Shown here: piece after piece, positions 27,785-37,325 of the stretch
How the letters are laid out: each line of letters begins with the position of its first letter
Numbering within the stretch: position 1 is the first letter of the stretch
Source of the DNA: Flammeovirga sp. OC4
GTDB lineage: Bacteria > Bacteroidota > Bacteroidia > Cytophagales > Flammeovirgaceae
Direction: 5' to 3'
Length of the DNA: 63,619 nucleotides
Assembly (NCBI RefSeq): GCF_000812565.1
Contig: NZ_JTAM01000067.1
Span: 1-63,619 of the forward strand
The notes under the pieces: model-generated
The model's input: only the letters and a program-made list of their open reading frames with translations
Database searches by the model: none
Told to the model about the DNA's origin: nothing
Program-made: the position numbers and the translations under genes

Positions 27785-30700
27785 ATGAAAAGAATTATTA
27801 CACAGATAGTATTATTACTTTGGGTGGGCTTACTGCCCTTATTTTGTAGTGCACAAGATGAATATTTTGAAAGAGGAATTTTAAATGCCTACTCCATGCC
27901 TCAGGGGTTATCTCACTATGGTGTTACTTCACTTTTAGAGGATCATAACGGTTTGCTTTGGGTAGGAACATTTGATGGTTTGAACAGTTATGATGGCTTT
28001 GAATTTAAAACTTTCAGAAACGTCAAAAACTTAAATAGCAATAGAATTAGGTCGCTATTTCAAGATGAAGATCATAAAATATGGATTGGTACGGATCATG
28101 GATTAAGTAATTTTGATTACAGCACCCAACATTTTGAAAACGTCTATCTCTCTCAAACTAAAAAAGGTGTAAAAACGGGACCAGTCATCCGACAAGTTTC
28201 CAAATTCAAACAGTACATTTTTTGTACAACCGAGAAGCAAGGGTTATTATTCTTTGATCCCAAAACCAATAAATTAAAGAATAGTATTACTCTTAGTGAT
28301 AATGTGATTGCTTACAAGGCTTTACCATTAGATAATAATAATCTTTTAGTGGCCACTTCTAAGGGACTGTATAAAATTAATTACCCGCACAGAACCAAAA
28401 CGCTAATTGAAGGGGCTAAAATTGATAAATATCTTGATATCGTAAAGTATGATGATCGTCGCTATTATTGTGTTGTCAATAATGGTCTGATAGTGATGGA
28501 TTATAATAAAGATACCATTCAGTTGAAACATACTTTGCTTCATCAAAAATTTCAGACTATTCATATTGATGCCTCAAAAAATATATGGTTGGGGCACAAA
28601 GAACTCGGGATCTATAAAACGACAAAAGAGGAACTTGAGAAGATTGGTAGAAATGGGGTATTAAAAAAAGAGGTTTATCCGATCTACAGAGTCAGCACTA
28701 TGATTTCGAATGAAAAAGGAAATTTTTGGGCAGGTTCATTTCGAAAAGGATTATATCATTTACCTACAAAGAAGTATAATTTTAAGTATTCAAATTTACG
28801 ATCCAATAACCAACCTGGAGAATGGTCTAATCACGTGCTTAATCTTCATAAATGGACTGATACTAATGTATTGATCAATGTTCATTTTAGGGGGATTTTG
28901 AATTTCAATACAGAAACGAATAGTTTTGAAAATCTGCCAGCCCATCTTCAAGATATGGAAGGGAAAGCGAATTCATCATTGATAATAGATAACAAAGGTG
29001 GACAGTTTTTAAAAAAGCAAGGGAAGATATCAAAGATATTTTATTACAGTGAAACGCTACAAAAGTGGGTGCCTTTGGTAAGCAAACTTCATCCTGAGTT
29101 TTCGAAGATTAAAATAAAAGGGGTAACACTTGATAAATATGGTTATCACTGGGTTGCATGTGATAAAGGATTGTATCGTCTGAAGTTGACTAAAACAGGA
29201 GTGATTCAAGACATTCAATTGATGGATGTTTATAAAGGTTTTTTGAGTAAAGAAATTAAAGATGTCAAGTATATTTATGAAGACCCGAAATACAATTTTA
29301 TTTGGGTTGGAACAAAGCAAGATGGTTTAATTCGTATCAGTAATACGCCTAAGAGAGAACTCAATAAAATGCGTAAGGTACAGTTTGTACATAACCCTGA
29401 AAATAAATATTCGATCTCTAATAATTATGTTTCAAATATACAGAGACTAGAAAATGGTGAGCTATGGATTGGCACTGAAGAAGGAGGTATTTGTTTGGTA
29501 GAAAACTCCCAATTGGCGTGTGTTTTTAAATCGTTTAAAGAGAAAGATGGATTGGATAATAATATTGTGAAAAGTATCCTTCCAGATAAGCAAAACAGAT
29601 TGTGGATCACTACCAACAAGGGATTGAATGCATTTGACCTTAAGACGCGTAAATTTAGAAATTATACAATAGGGGATGGTGTACCGATATCTCCTTTCGA
29701 ACCTTCATCTGCTATTTTGAAGGATGGTGAGTTGATTTTCTCTGGTGGAAATGGCTTACTATATTTTGATCCCAATCAAATTCATGAGGAAGATGAAATG
29801 CCTAATTTACTGTTAGGTGATTTTAGGTTATTCAATACCAAAGTGAATGTTTTGGATACTTTGGACAATCAAGTTGTGCTTCAAAAAGGATTGAATGAAA
29901 CGGAAAAGATTGAACTGAATTACGATCAGAATGTCTTTTCTTTTGAAATTATCTCATTGCACTATTCCAATAAAAAAGGAAATTTGATTCGCTATAGATT
30001 ATTGCCTCAGGAAGAAGAATGGGTGACCACTGCATCAGAGGTAAAATGGGCAAGTTTTAATGGCCTTCCTCCAGGAAAATATGTTTTTGAAGTAGCCGTT
30101 TCCAATTCCAAAAAAGAATGGTCGCCTTCTAAGAAAATTGAGATTGTCATTCATCCTCCATATTGGAAAACGCCTTTGGCTTATCTAATTTATATCGTCC
30201 TTATTGCACTGATTCTGATTGTAGTGATTCGTGTTATTTTGAAGATGAATAAGATCGAACATGATCTGCAAATCGAACAAATGGATAAGGAACGTATCGA
30301 TGAGCTGAATAAAACAAGGACGAGAATGTTCATGAATATTGCACATGAATTTAGAACACCTTTGACATTGATTTCGGGTCCTTTACAGGTTTTAATTAAG
30401 ATATTCGAATCCAATAATGATGCATACAAGCATTTAAGCCTAATTGAGAGCCAATCAAAGAAAATGTTCCAATTGGTCAATCAAGTACAGGATTTCCAGA
30501 AAGCAGAACAAAGCTTACTGAAATTGAAAATCACTTCTTTTGATTTTACAGCATTGATTAATGAAGTGAAAAAAGGATTTGACCAAATGGCTGAACATAC
30601 AGAGAGGAAGTTTGAAGTGATCGGTGAAGCCAATCAGTTATTTGTTTTGGCAGATCGTCAGAAATTGGAAATTGTATTGAACAATCTTTTAAATAATGCA

Positions 30701-31882
30701 TTTAAGTTTACTAAGACGGGGGATAAAATTACACTGACTTATGGCATTGAAAAGGATCAATTGGTCTTCTCTGTCAATGATACTGGGGCAGGGATCAAAC
30801 CCAAAGATCTTCCTTACGTTTTTGAACGATATTATCAGTCGGAAGATGTCAATACAGCTACAGTAGGTTCAGGTATTGGTTTGGCTTTTTCTAAGAGAAT
30901 TGTTGAATTGCATTATGGTTCCATTTCGGTAGAAAGCAAAGTAAAAGAATCAACTACGTTTAAAGTAATATTGCCGGTAGAGGTAAGTTTGGAAGATACT
31001 TTCAATGAAGAACGATTGCAAGAGATTCTTACCTTAGAAACGGATGATGAGAAACAAAGGACTTTACCAAAAGGCATCGAACTTCCAGAGAGTTTGAAAG
31101 ATGAGACTTTAAAAGAATTAAATGTGTATTACGTTGAAGATAATAAAGATCTTAGAGACTTTGTTCATTCTTCACTTTCAGAGTATTTTAATGTAACGTC
31201 TTTTGTCAATGGTCGACAATGCAAAGAAGCGGTAGAAGAAGAGTGGCCTGACTTGATTATCAGTGATATATTAATGCCGGAATTAAACGGTTTAGAACTT
31301 TGTAAAGGAATCAAAGCCGACATCAGAACCAGTCACATTCCGGTGATTCTTCTTACGTCAAGATCATCTGTTGATGATCAGGTATCTGGCTTTGAAAGTG
31401 GTGCGGATGCATATATCAGCAAGCCTTTTGACCTGAAACACCTGATTGCAACAGCACAAATGTTATTGAAGAACCGCCGACAGTTGAGAGAGCGTTTTAG
31501 AATTGACTTCCCTGTAGAAGTAGAGAAGAAAAACAATAATAAGAGCGAAAGGGTATTTATGGAAAAATTATATGCCCTGATGGAAAAACACCTTGATGAT
31601 GAAGAGTTGGATATTAATATTTTCATCAAAGAGTTGCACCTCAACCGTACTCATTTTTACCAAAAAGTGAAGTCGATTACGAATTATACTCCTTATGAAT
31701 TATTGAAGCTCTATAGGCTCAAGAAAGCGGCAGAAATGTTGGTCAATGAAAAGCTAACCGTTTCTGAAGTGTACTTGAGGACCGGTTTTAAGAGCAGAAC
31801 ACACTTCAGCCGAATGTTCAAAGAGCACTACGGAATAACTCCAGGAAAATACGGTAAGGAACATCATGCGGAAGTGGAATGA
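27785..31882 (+). CDS. Hybrid two-component system regulator (HTCS), copy 2
   Basis: 1365 residues from the ATG at 27785; two in-frame TTG codons lie just before it. Signal peptide ends CSAQ. Periplasmic propeller repeats (~28-680, LLWVGTFDGL, KIWIGTDHGL, LWIGTEEGG), Y_Y_Y domain (~710-790), membrane span ~798-820, kinase with NIAHEFRTPLT (His854), N-box NAFKFT, DTGAGI and GSGIGLAF, receiver with Asp1161 (IISDILMP) and Lys1213, and a C-terminal AraC HTH (~1250-1360). All key residues are intact. It lies immediately upstream of the GH110-sulfatase operon, which it probably controls. It is only moderately similar to HTCS1, so the two likely sense different oligosaccharides. Confidence 0.93.
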   Translation: MKRIITQIVLLLWVGLLPLFCSAQDEYFERGILNAYSMPQGLSHYGVTSLLEDHNGLLWVGTFDGLNSYDGFEFKTFRNVKNLNSNRIRSLFQDEDHKIWIGTDHGLSNFDYSTQHFENVYLSQTKKGVKTGPVIRQVSKFKQYIFCTTEKQGLLFFDPKTNKLKNSITLSDNVIAYKALPLDNNNLLVATSKGLYKINYPHRTKTLIEGAKIDKYLDIVKYDDRRYYCVVNNGLIVMDYNKDTIQLKHTLLHQKFQTIHIDASKNIWLGHKELGIYKTTKEELEKIGRNGVLKKEVYPIYRVSTMISNEKGNFWAGSFRKGLYHLPTKKYNFKYSNLRSNNQPGEWSNHVLNLHKWTDTNVLINVHFRGILNFNTETNSFENLPAHLQDMEGKANSSLIIDNKGGQFLKKQGKISKIFYYSETLQKWVPLVSKLHPEFSKIKIKGVTLDKYGYHWVACDKGLYRLKLTKTGVIQDIQLMDVYKGFLSKEIKDVKYIYEDPKYNFIWVGTKQDGLIRISNTPKRELNKMRKVQFVHNPENKYSISNNYVSNIQRLENGELWIGTEEGGICLVENSQLACVFKSFKEKDGLDNNIVKSILPDKQNRLWITTNKGLNAFDLKTRKFRNYTIGDGVPISPFEPSSAILKDGELIFSGGNGLLYFDPNQIHEEDEMPNLLLGDFRLFNTKVNVLDTLDNQVVLQKGLNETEKIELNYDQNVFSFEIISLHYSNKKGNLIRYRLLPQEEEWVTTASEVKWASFNGLPPGKYVFEVAVSNSKKEWSPSKKIEIVIHPPYWKTPLAYLIYIVLIALILIVVIRVILKMNKIEHDLQIEQMDKERIDELNKTRTRMFMNIAHEFRTPLTLISGPLQVLIKIFESNNDAYKHLSLIESQSKKMFQLVNQVQDFQKAEQSLLKLKITSFDFTALINEVKKGFDQMAEHTERKFEVIGEANQLFVLADRQKLEIVLNNLLNNAFKFTKTGDKITLTYGIEKDQLVFSVNDTGAGIKPKDLPYVFERYYQSEDVNTATVGSGIGLAFSKRIVELHYGSISVESKVKESTTFKVILPVEVSLEDTFNEERLQEILTLETDDEKQRTLPKGIELPESLKDETLKELNVYYVEDNKDLRDFVHSSLSEYFNVTSFVNGRQCKEAVEEEWPDLIISDILMPELNGLELCKGIKADIRTSHIPVILLTSRSSVDDQVSGFESGADAYISKPFDLKHLIATAQMLLKNRRQLRERFRIDFPVEVEKKNNNKSERVFMEKLYALMEKHLDDEELDINIFIKELHLNRTHFYQKVKSITNYTPYELLKLYRLKKAAEMLVNEKLTVSEVYLRTGFKSRTHFSRMFKEHYGITPGKYGKEHHAEVE

Positions 31883-31892
31883 TCCCAAAAAA

Positions 31893-32000
31893 CCATAATT
31901 TCAATTATGGGTTCACGACACCTGTTTACGTTATCAACCTTCAAGACTTCAGTCTTGATAAGGTTACTCTATCACCTACCCATAGTTTTAACTATGGTGT
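31893..32000. repeat. Hairpin-cassette repeat (REP-like family 2), site 1
   Basis: Three hairpins with 8-bp arms and 2-nt loops starting 10 bp after the HTCS2 stop: CCATAATT-TC-AATTATGG (31893-31910), TCAAGACT-TC-AGTCTTGA (31941-31958, extended by AACCTT/AAGGTT) and CCATAGTT-TT-AACTATGG (31980-31997). The same units, reverse-oriented and with different stem sequences, occur at 40509-40641. Confidence 0.75.
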
Positions 32001-32284
32001 ACAAAACATCTCATTTCTCTTTATTGATGCGGGCGGTCTCATAAGGTCGCCCGTTTTACTTCACCAAAAAACAATTTGCCATCACCAATTCAATAATGTA
32101 TAACCCTTGAAATTCAGTGAATTGTATGCTATGACACACTAGATTTACTGCCACATACTGTTGTTTTTAGGGTTTACATCACATTTGTATTGTGAAAGAA
32201 TTATTACAGATCTCAATCGTAACAACCTTCAAAGAAATACGTATTGCGGTCAATTAAATTATGGAGACTACTAAAACATAGCAG
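32001..32284. other. Leader region of the GH110 operon
   Basis: About 280 bp without a gene. GGGCGGTCTC/AGGTCGCCC near 32029-32053 can fold as GCGGGCGGTC / GGTCGCCCGT-like stem followed by TTTT and may terminate readthrough from HTCS2. I found no convincing -33/-7 pair before the GH110 start. Confidence 0.35.
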
Positions 32285-34162
32285 ATGAAAACATTAAAGA
32301 AATTAATAGTAATCGTTTCTCTTCTGATTTCGGTATCTGGATTTTGTGCAAAACCAAAACAGATCATTCAGGTTAAAAATTCACCGTTGATTACTGAGGA
32401 TGCAACACCTTATGTATTACAACAGCTGAAAGAAAACAAAGGAGCAAATGCCATACAATTTGAAAAAGGAACGTATCATTTTTATCCTGATAAAGGACAA
32501 AATAAGTTTGTATACATTTCCAACCACAAAGACGTATTTGTAAGCTTAGCGTTTCCAATTGATAGCTTCAAAGACTTTACGATTGATGGGCAAGGTTCAA
32601 CTTTTATTTTTCATGGAAAGATGATTCCATTTTTGGTGGATGATTCTGAAAATATTACAATTAAAAATGTGAAAATAGATTGGGCAATGGCATTCCATAG
32701 TGAAGGAGAGATCATTGCTCACCATAAAGAGGAACATGCTTTTGATGTGCGTTTTAGTGATGACTACCCTTATGATATTAGAAATGAGCAAATCTTTTTC
32801 ATCAAAGAATACTATGAACATGATCTAGGACAGACCATTTTATATGATAAAAAAAGACATGCAATCTCATACAACAATAAGAAAACAAGTCCTATCTCTA
32901 CATCCCAAAAATCAACAACTCAACATGGCGTTGATCGGGTGAAATACAAATACAAGGTGGATAAAAGTGACCTTATACTTCGCAAAGTGGGTGTGGAAAG
33001 CAGACTGAAGGTAAAAGAAATTGAGCCAGGTGTAGTACGTTTTTACAATCACAAAAAAGGCTTGCCACCTATTGGAGATATTTTGTCAACGAAAGGTCAG
33101 CAAGGTGAAAATAGAGTAGCACCAGGCATAAGAGTGAACAATACGAAGCAGTTCAATCTTGAAAATGTTACAATTCACCATGCTGGTGGAATGGGCTTTT
33201 TGGTGGAGAATTCTGAAGATATTTTTATCGACCGATTGACGATTTCTCCTTCAGGCAATAGAATGGTTTCGACCACTGCCGACGCCACTCACTTTGTAGG
33301 GTGTAGAGGAATGATCAAAATGACCAATTCATTATTAGAAAATCAGTTGGATGATTGTATCAATATTCACGGAGCGTACCAAGAAGTGGTAGAAAACTTA
33401 GGTGCTAAGAAATTGGGTATCAGAATGGGACATCACCAACAAGAAGGATTTGTGATCGGTAGAAAAGGCGATAAAATTGGTTTTGTTAGAATTGAAGATT
33501 CATTTGCTCCTTTTGCAGAATTGACAATTGAATCTATTGAAGTGATCAATCAACGTTACCAAGTGATTACTTTTAAAGAGAAAGTGCCTGCTGAAGTGGA
33601 ACAGGGAGATTATATCGAAAACTTGACCGCTTACCCTGAAGTGGTGCTTATCAATAATAAATTTCAAGGGAATAGAGCAAGAGGTGTGTTATTATCAACC
33701 CCTAAAAAAGCGTTAGTGAAAGACAACTATTTTCATTCAGAAATGGATGCCATTTTCTTACCAGTGGAAAGTTCAAAATGGTATGAATCAGGAGCTCAGT
33801 CTAATTTAGTGATTGAGGGGAACACATTTGACAACTGTAATTTTGGAGGAACAAGCAGAGGAATTATTCGTTTGGTGACGGATGAAGAGAATGAAAACAT
33901 CGCTTTCCATAATATTACAATCAGAAATAATACATTTAAGATGTTTGATAATCTGGTACTTGAAGTGAGTAATACGGACCAACTTCTTTTTGAAAATAAT
34001 AAGATTTTGTCTAGTAATGTATTTCCTCAATTGTATCCTGAAAACCCTGCATTTATTATCAAATCTTCCAAAAATGTAGTGTTCAAGAACAATGATTTTC
34101 AAGGAAAAGCAACTAAAATGATGGAGTGTGACGAAAGTACTGTTAACGTTGATTTTCAATAA
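32285..34162 (+). CDS. GH110-family exo-alpha-1,3-galactosidase
   Basis: 625-residue secreted right-handed beta-helix protein (signal peptide ends GFCA). The helix rungs are visible as repeated 'ENITIKNV', 'FNLENVTIHHA', 'VLINNKFQGN' and 'NITIRNNTF' turns. The GH110 signature ADATHFVGCRGMIKM...LDDCINIHG places the putative catalytic acids at Asp333, Asp356 and Asp357; the 23-residue spacing equals that of the catalytic Asp residues I recall for a characterised marine GH110 (PdGH110B). GH110 enzymes release terminal alpha-1,3-linked galactose from blood-group-B-like or sulfated galactan oligosaccharides. It heads an operon with two sulfatases (3-bp gap to the next gene). Confidence 0.88.
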   Translation: MKTLKKLIVIVSLLISVSGFCAKPKQIIQVKNSPLITEDATPYVLQQLKENKGANAIQFEKGTYHFYPDKGQNKFVYISNHKDVFVSLAFPIDSFKDFTIDGQGSTFIFHGKMIPFLVDDSENITIKNVKIDWAMAFHSEGEIIAHHKEEHAFDVRFSDDYPYDIRNEQIFFIKEYYEHDLGQTILYDKKRHAISYNNKKTSPISTSQKSTTQHGVDRVKYKYKVDKSDLILRKVGVESRLKVKEIEPGVVRFYNHKKGLPPIGDILSTKGQQGENRVAPGIRVNNTKQFNLENVTIHHAGGMGFLVENSEDIFIDRLTISPSGNRMVSTTADATHFVGCRGMIKMTNSLLENQLDDCINIHGAYQEVVENLGAKKLGIRMGHHQQEGFVIGRKGDKIGFVRIEDSFAPFAELTIESIEVINQRYQVITFKEKVPAEVEQGDYIENLTAYPEVVLINNKFQGNRARGVLLSTPKKALVKDNYFHSEMDAIFLPVESSKWYESGAQSNLVIEGNTFDNCNFGGTSRGIIRLVTDEENENIAFHNITIRNNTFKMFDNLVLEVSNTDQLLFENNKILSSNVFPQLYPENPAFIIKSSKNVVFKNNDFQGKATKMMECDESTVNVDFQ

Positions 34163-34165
34163 GAA

Positions 34166-35662
34166 ATGAAAAAAATAATAGTACAGCTATTGGGTATGTG
34201 TATGTTCATATCCAATAGCATCTTAGCACAAGACCGCCCCAATATATTGTTGGTTATGGCCGAAGATATCAGCAATGATTTGGCTTGTTATGGTATGCCA
34301 GCGGTAAAAACACCGACATTTGATTTATTGGCAAAAGAAGGAATTCGTTACACCAATTGCATAGGCACCAATTCGATTTGCTCCCCCAGTAGATCAGCTT
34401 TGATGTTGGGTGTACATCAGAATATTACCAACACACACAATCATAGAAGTAACCGAAAAGTGGCTTTGGATGAGCAATATACGCCTATTACAAAATTACT
34501 TTCTGAAGCAGGTTACCATACCATTGTAGGTAGTCAATTGGTGATGAAAAAGGGTGAGAAAATCGACTGTAATTTCAAACATCAAACTACGGGTGATTAT
34601 GATGGAACGACAAATTTTGGTCTTTTTGACGCAAGGTCTGTTGCTTTAAAAAGTGATGGAAAACCTTTCTTCGCACAAGTGCAATTAAAAGTGACGCATA
34701 GAGGGAGTTGGTGGAATGATATCAGGGCAAAATCGACACATCCTGTTGATCCGGCCAAGGTGGTTTTACCGCCATTTTTAGCAGATACTCCAGAGATCAG
34801 ATTGGATTGGGCTACGTACCTTGATCAAATTGAATACGCTGATCAAGAAATGAAAATGTTGATGGATCAATTAAAGGAAAATGGAGTAGATAAGAATACT
34901 GTCATCATTTTTATGGGTGATAATGGCAGGGCTAATATCAGAGGAAAAGGGTATGTCTATGATTCAGGTTTGAGAATTCCATTAATCATTCATTATCCAA
35001 AGGCTTTCAAAAAAGGAAAAGTGGATCAACAGTTATGTACGTTCACGGATATATCAGCCACTATTCTTGATATCGCACAAGTTGCATTACCGGATTACTG
35101 CACGGGTTCATCATTGTTTGATAAAAATGAAAGAACGTATGTGTATTCGGCAAGGGATATTTGGGATGAAGTAAAAGACCGCTCAAGAGCCATCACTACG
35201 CAACGTTTCAAATACATCAAAAACTACATGCCTGAAGTGCCTTATGACGCTCATCAAGCGTATTTGGAATATAACCGACCGGCTGTTCATGTAATGCGAC
35301 GTTTAAATTCTGAAGGTCAATTGAACAATGTTCAAGCTTATTTTTTCAATCCCCAAAAAGAGGCGGAAGAACTGTATGATTTAAAAAATGATCCAGATGA
35401 ATTGGTCAATCTAGCCCAGAATCCAAAGTATAAAAAAGAGTTGCAAAAACTTAGAGGGTACATGGAAGAGTGGCAGTCAACGCATCAAGACAGAGGTTTT
35501 GAAGAGGTAAAACCAGATGGGACGAAAGGTGTTGCTTTTGTGAAATACCTAAAGGAGCATCGGCCTGAAATATGGTCTCAATTGGAAGAGGGAAAGCTCT
35601 TGGATTTATCAGCAGAGCAAATTGATTTCTCTAAAAATTATTATAAAAAGAAAACGAAATAA
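34166..35662 (+). CDS. S1-family sulfatase 4
   Basis: 498-residue secreted sulfatase, signal peptide ending ILAQ. The first metal site reads AED (32-34) instead of the usual DD, a substitution found in some S1 members. Formylglycine motif C72-S-P-S-R76, then LMLGVHQNI; KVTHRG and MGDNGRANIRGKG complete the active-site set. A C-terminal extension (~430-498) is helical. It lies 3 bp after GH110 and overlaps sulfatase 5 by one base (TAATG), so the three are one translation-coupled operon. Subfamily not assigned. Confidence 0.9.
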   Translation: MKKIIVQLLGMCMFISNSILAQDRPNILLVMAEDISNDLACYGMPAVKTPTFDLLAKEGIRYTNCIGTNSICSPSRSALMLGVHQNITNTHNHRSNRKVALDEQYTPITKLLSEAGYHTIVGSQLVMKKGEKIDCNFKHQTTGDYDGTTNFGLFDARSVALKSDGKPFFAQVQLKVTHRGSWWNDIRAKSTHPVDPAKVVLPPFLADTPEIRLDWATYLDQIEYADQEMKMLMDQLKENGVDKNTVIIFMGDNGRANIRGKGYVYDSGLRIPLIIHYPKAFKKGKVDQQLCTFTDISATILDIAQVALPDYCTGSSLFDKNERTYVYSARDIWDEVKDRSRAITTQRFKYIKNYMPEVPYDAHQAYLEYNRPAVHVMRRLNSEGQLNNVQAYFFNPQKEAEELYDLKNDPDELVNLAQNPKYKKELQKLRGYMEEWQSTHQDRGFEEVKPDGTKGVAFVKYLKEHRPEIWSQLEEGKLLDLSAEQIDFSKNYYKKKTK

Positions 35663-37212
35663 TGAAGTTAAGAATCTTATTGTTGTTAGGGGCTGTCATT
35701 GCTTACGGATGCAGTACAACAAAACCTGAAAAGGAAAAAAGTACTCCTGACAAGCCAAATATTTTATTGATTTATCTGGATGATTTAGGTTATGGAGATA
35801 TGGGAGCGTATGGCGCTTCCAAAAATTTGAAAACACCTAACATGGATTTCCTTGCTCAAAATGGAGTACAGTTTACAAATGGTTATGCCACTTCTGCTAC
35901 TTGTACACCTAGTAGATATGGTTTGTTGACAGGAACTTATCCATGGAAAAATACAAATGCCAAAATCCTACCGGGAACGGCTCCATTGATTATTGGAACG
36001 GAACAATTAACGATTCCAAAAATGCTCAAATCACAAGGTTATGCTACAGGAATTGTAGGTAAATGGCACTTAGGTTTGGGCAATGGTAATGTGGACTGGA
36101 ATGCAACAATTTCTCCAGGCCCCAATGAGGTAGGTTTTGATGAAAGTTACATCATGGCAGCCACACAAGACAGAGTACCTACCGTTTATATTGAAAACAA
36201 TAGAGTGGTAGGTTTAGATCCGAATGATCCAATAGAAGTAGATTACAAAGAAAACTTTGAAGGAGAACCTACGGCAAAAACAAACCCTGAAATGTTGGAC
36301 ATGAAATGGCATCACGGTCATAATAATAGTATTGTCAACGGAATTCCAAGAATTGGATTTATGAAAGGCGGTGCTTCTGCTAAATGGGACGACTACAAAA
36401 TGGCAGATCATTTCCTTGACAAAGCGAAACAATACATTCAGAGCCACAAAAGTAAGCCGTTCTTCTTGTATTACGCATTACAACAGCCCCATGTGCCTAG
36501 AACTCCTCATCCGAGATTTAAAGGGAAATCAGGAATGGGACCAAGAGGAGATGCTATCATTGAAGCGGATTGGTGTATTGGTGAAATCATCAACACATTG
36601 AAAAAGGAAGGGCTTTTAGAAAATACATTGGTGATTTTGTCAAGTGATAATGGCCCTGTATTAAACGATGGTTACTATGACGATGCAGAGGAAAAACTGG
36701 GTGATCATCAACCTGCCGGTGTATTGAGGGGAGGAAAGTACAGTTTGTTTGAGGCAGGAGCACGAGTTCCTTTCTTAACGTATTGGAAAGGGAAAATCAA
36801 GCCTTTAAAATCAGATGCTATTGTTTGTCAAATGGATTTGTTGGCTTCTATCGCTTCGTTAGTCGGAAGTGAACAAAGAACAGAAGACAGTCAAGATCTT
36901 TTAAATGCTTTCTTAGGTCAAACAACAGTAGGAAGGGAGGAATTGGTATTAGAAGCCACTTCAAGAACGGCCTTCAGAAAAAATGATTGGATGTTGATCC
37001 CTCCCTATAAAGGGCCTGCTTCTTTGAAAAAAGTAAAAATCGAAATTGGAAACGACAACGAAATGCAATTGTACAATTTGAAAGATGATCCTTCTCAAAC
37101 AAACAATCTAGCAAAAGTTCATCCTGATAAGGTAAAACAAATGCTAGAAGCGTTCAAAGCTATAAGGGGAGAGGATTACAACAAATCTACCAAAGTGTAT
37201 AAGCTTAGATAA
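35662..37212 (+). CDS. S1-family sulfatase 5 (6-O-sulfatase-like, S1_15 type)
   Basis: 516-residue lipoprotein (IAYGC, Cys17). Metal-binding LDD (39-41), formylglycine motif C81-T-P-S-R85 followed by YGLLTGTYPW, KWHLGLG, and SSDNGPV. The segment GFDESYIMAATQDRVPTVY followed by DPNDPI is a hallmark I associate with the S1_15 branch, known for galactose- or GalNAc-6-sulfate hydrolysis; this subfamily call is moderate confidence only. Paired with GH110 it suggests stepwise removal of 6-sulfate then alpha-galactose. It starts on the last base of sulfatase 4's stop codon. Confidence 0.91.
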   Translation: MKLRILLLLGAVIAYGCSTTKPEKEKSTPDKPNILLIYLDDLGYGDMGAYGASKNLKTPNMDFLAQNGVQFTNGYATSATCTPSRYGLLTGTYPWKNTNAKILPGTAPLIIGTEQLTIPKMLKSQGYATGIVGKWHLGLGNGNVDWNATISPGPNEVGFDESYIMAATQDRVPTVYIENNRVVGLDPNDPIEVDYKENFEGEPTAKTNPEMLDMKWHHGHNNSIVNGIPRIGFMKGGASAKWDDYKMADHFLDKAKQYIQSHKSKPFFLYYALQQPHVPRTPHPRFKGKSGMGPRGDAIIEADWCIGEIINTLKKEGLLENTLVILSSDNGPVLNDGYYDDAEEKLGDHQPAGVLRGGKYSLFEAGARVPFLTYWKGKIKPLKSDAIVCQMDLLASIASLVGSEQRTEDSQDLLNAFLGQTTVGREELVLEATSRTAFRKNDWMLIPPYKGPASLKKVKIEIGNDNEMQLYNLKDDPSQTNNLAKVHPDKVKQMLEAFKAIRGEDYNKSTKVYKLR

Positions 37213-37248
37213 TTATACAATTCACTTACGAGTATTACCCAAAATGAC

Positions 37249-37281
37249 AAAGGGCACCTCATGATTTGGGGTGTCTTTTTT
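37249..37281 (+). terminator. Terminator of the GH110-sulfatase operon
   Basis: Stem AAAGGGCACCTC / GGGGTGTCTTT with one bulge and G-U pairs, followed by six T, 37 bp after the stop codon. Confidence 0.75.
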
Positions 37282-37325
37282 CTGCTTCAGCTTTTATATC
37301 CTAAATAATTACACTAATGATATTC

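Noticed and set aside
31879-32103. A 74-codon plus-strand frame after HTCS2
   Set aside because: It is made of the hairpin cassettes, so its codons are dictated by the palindromes.
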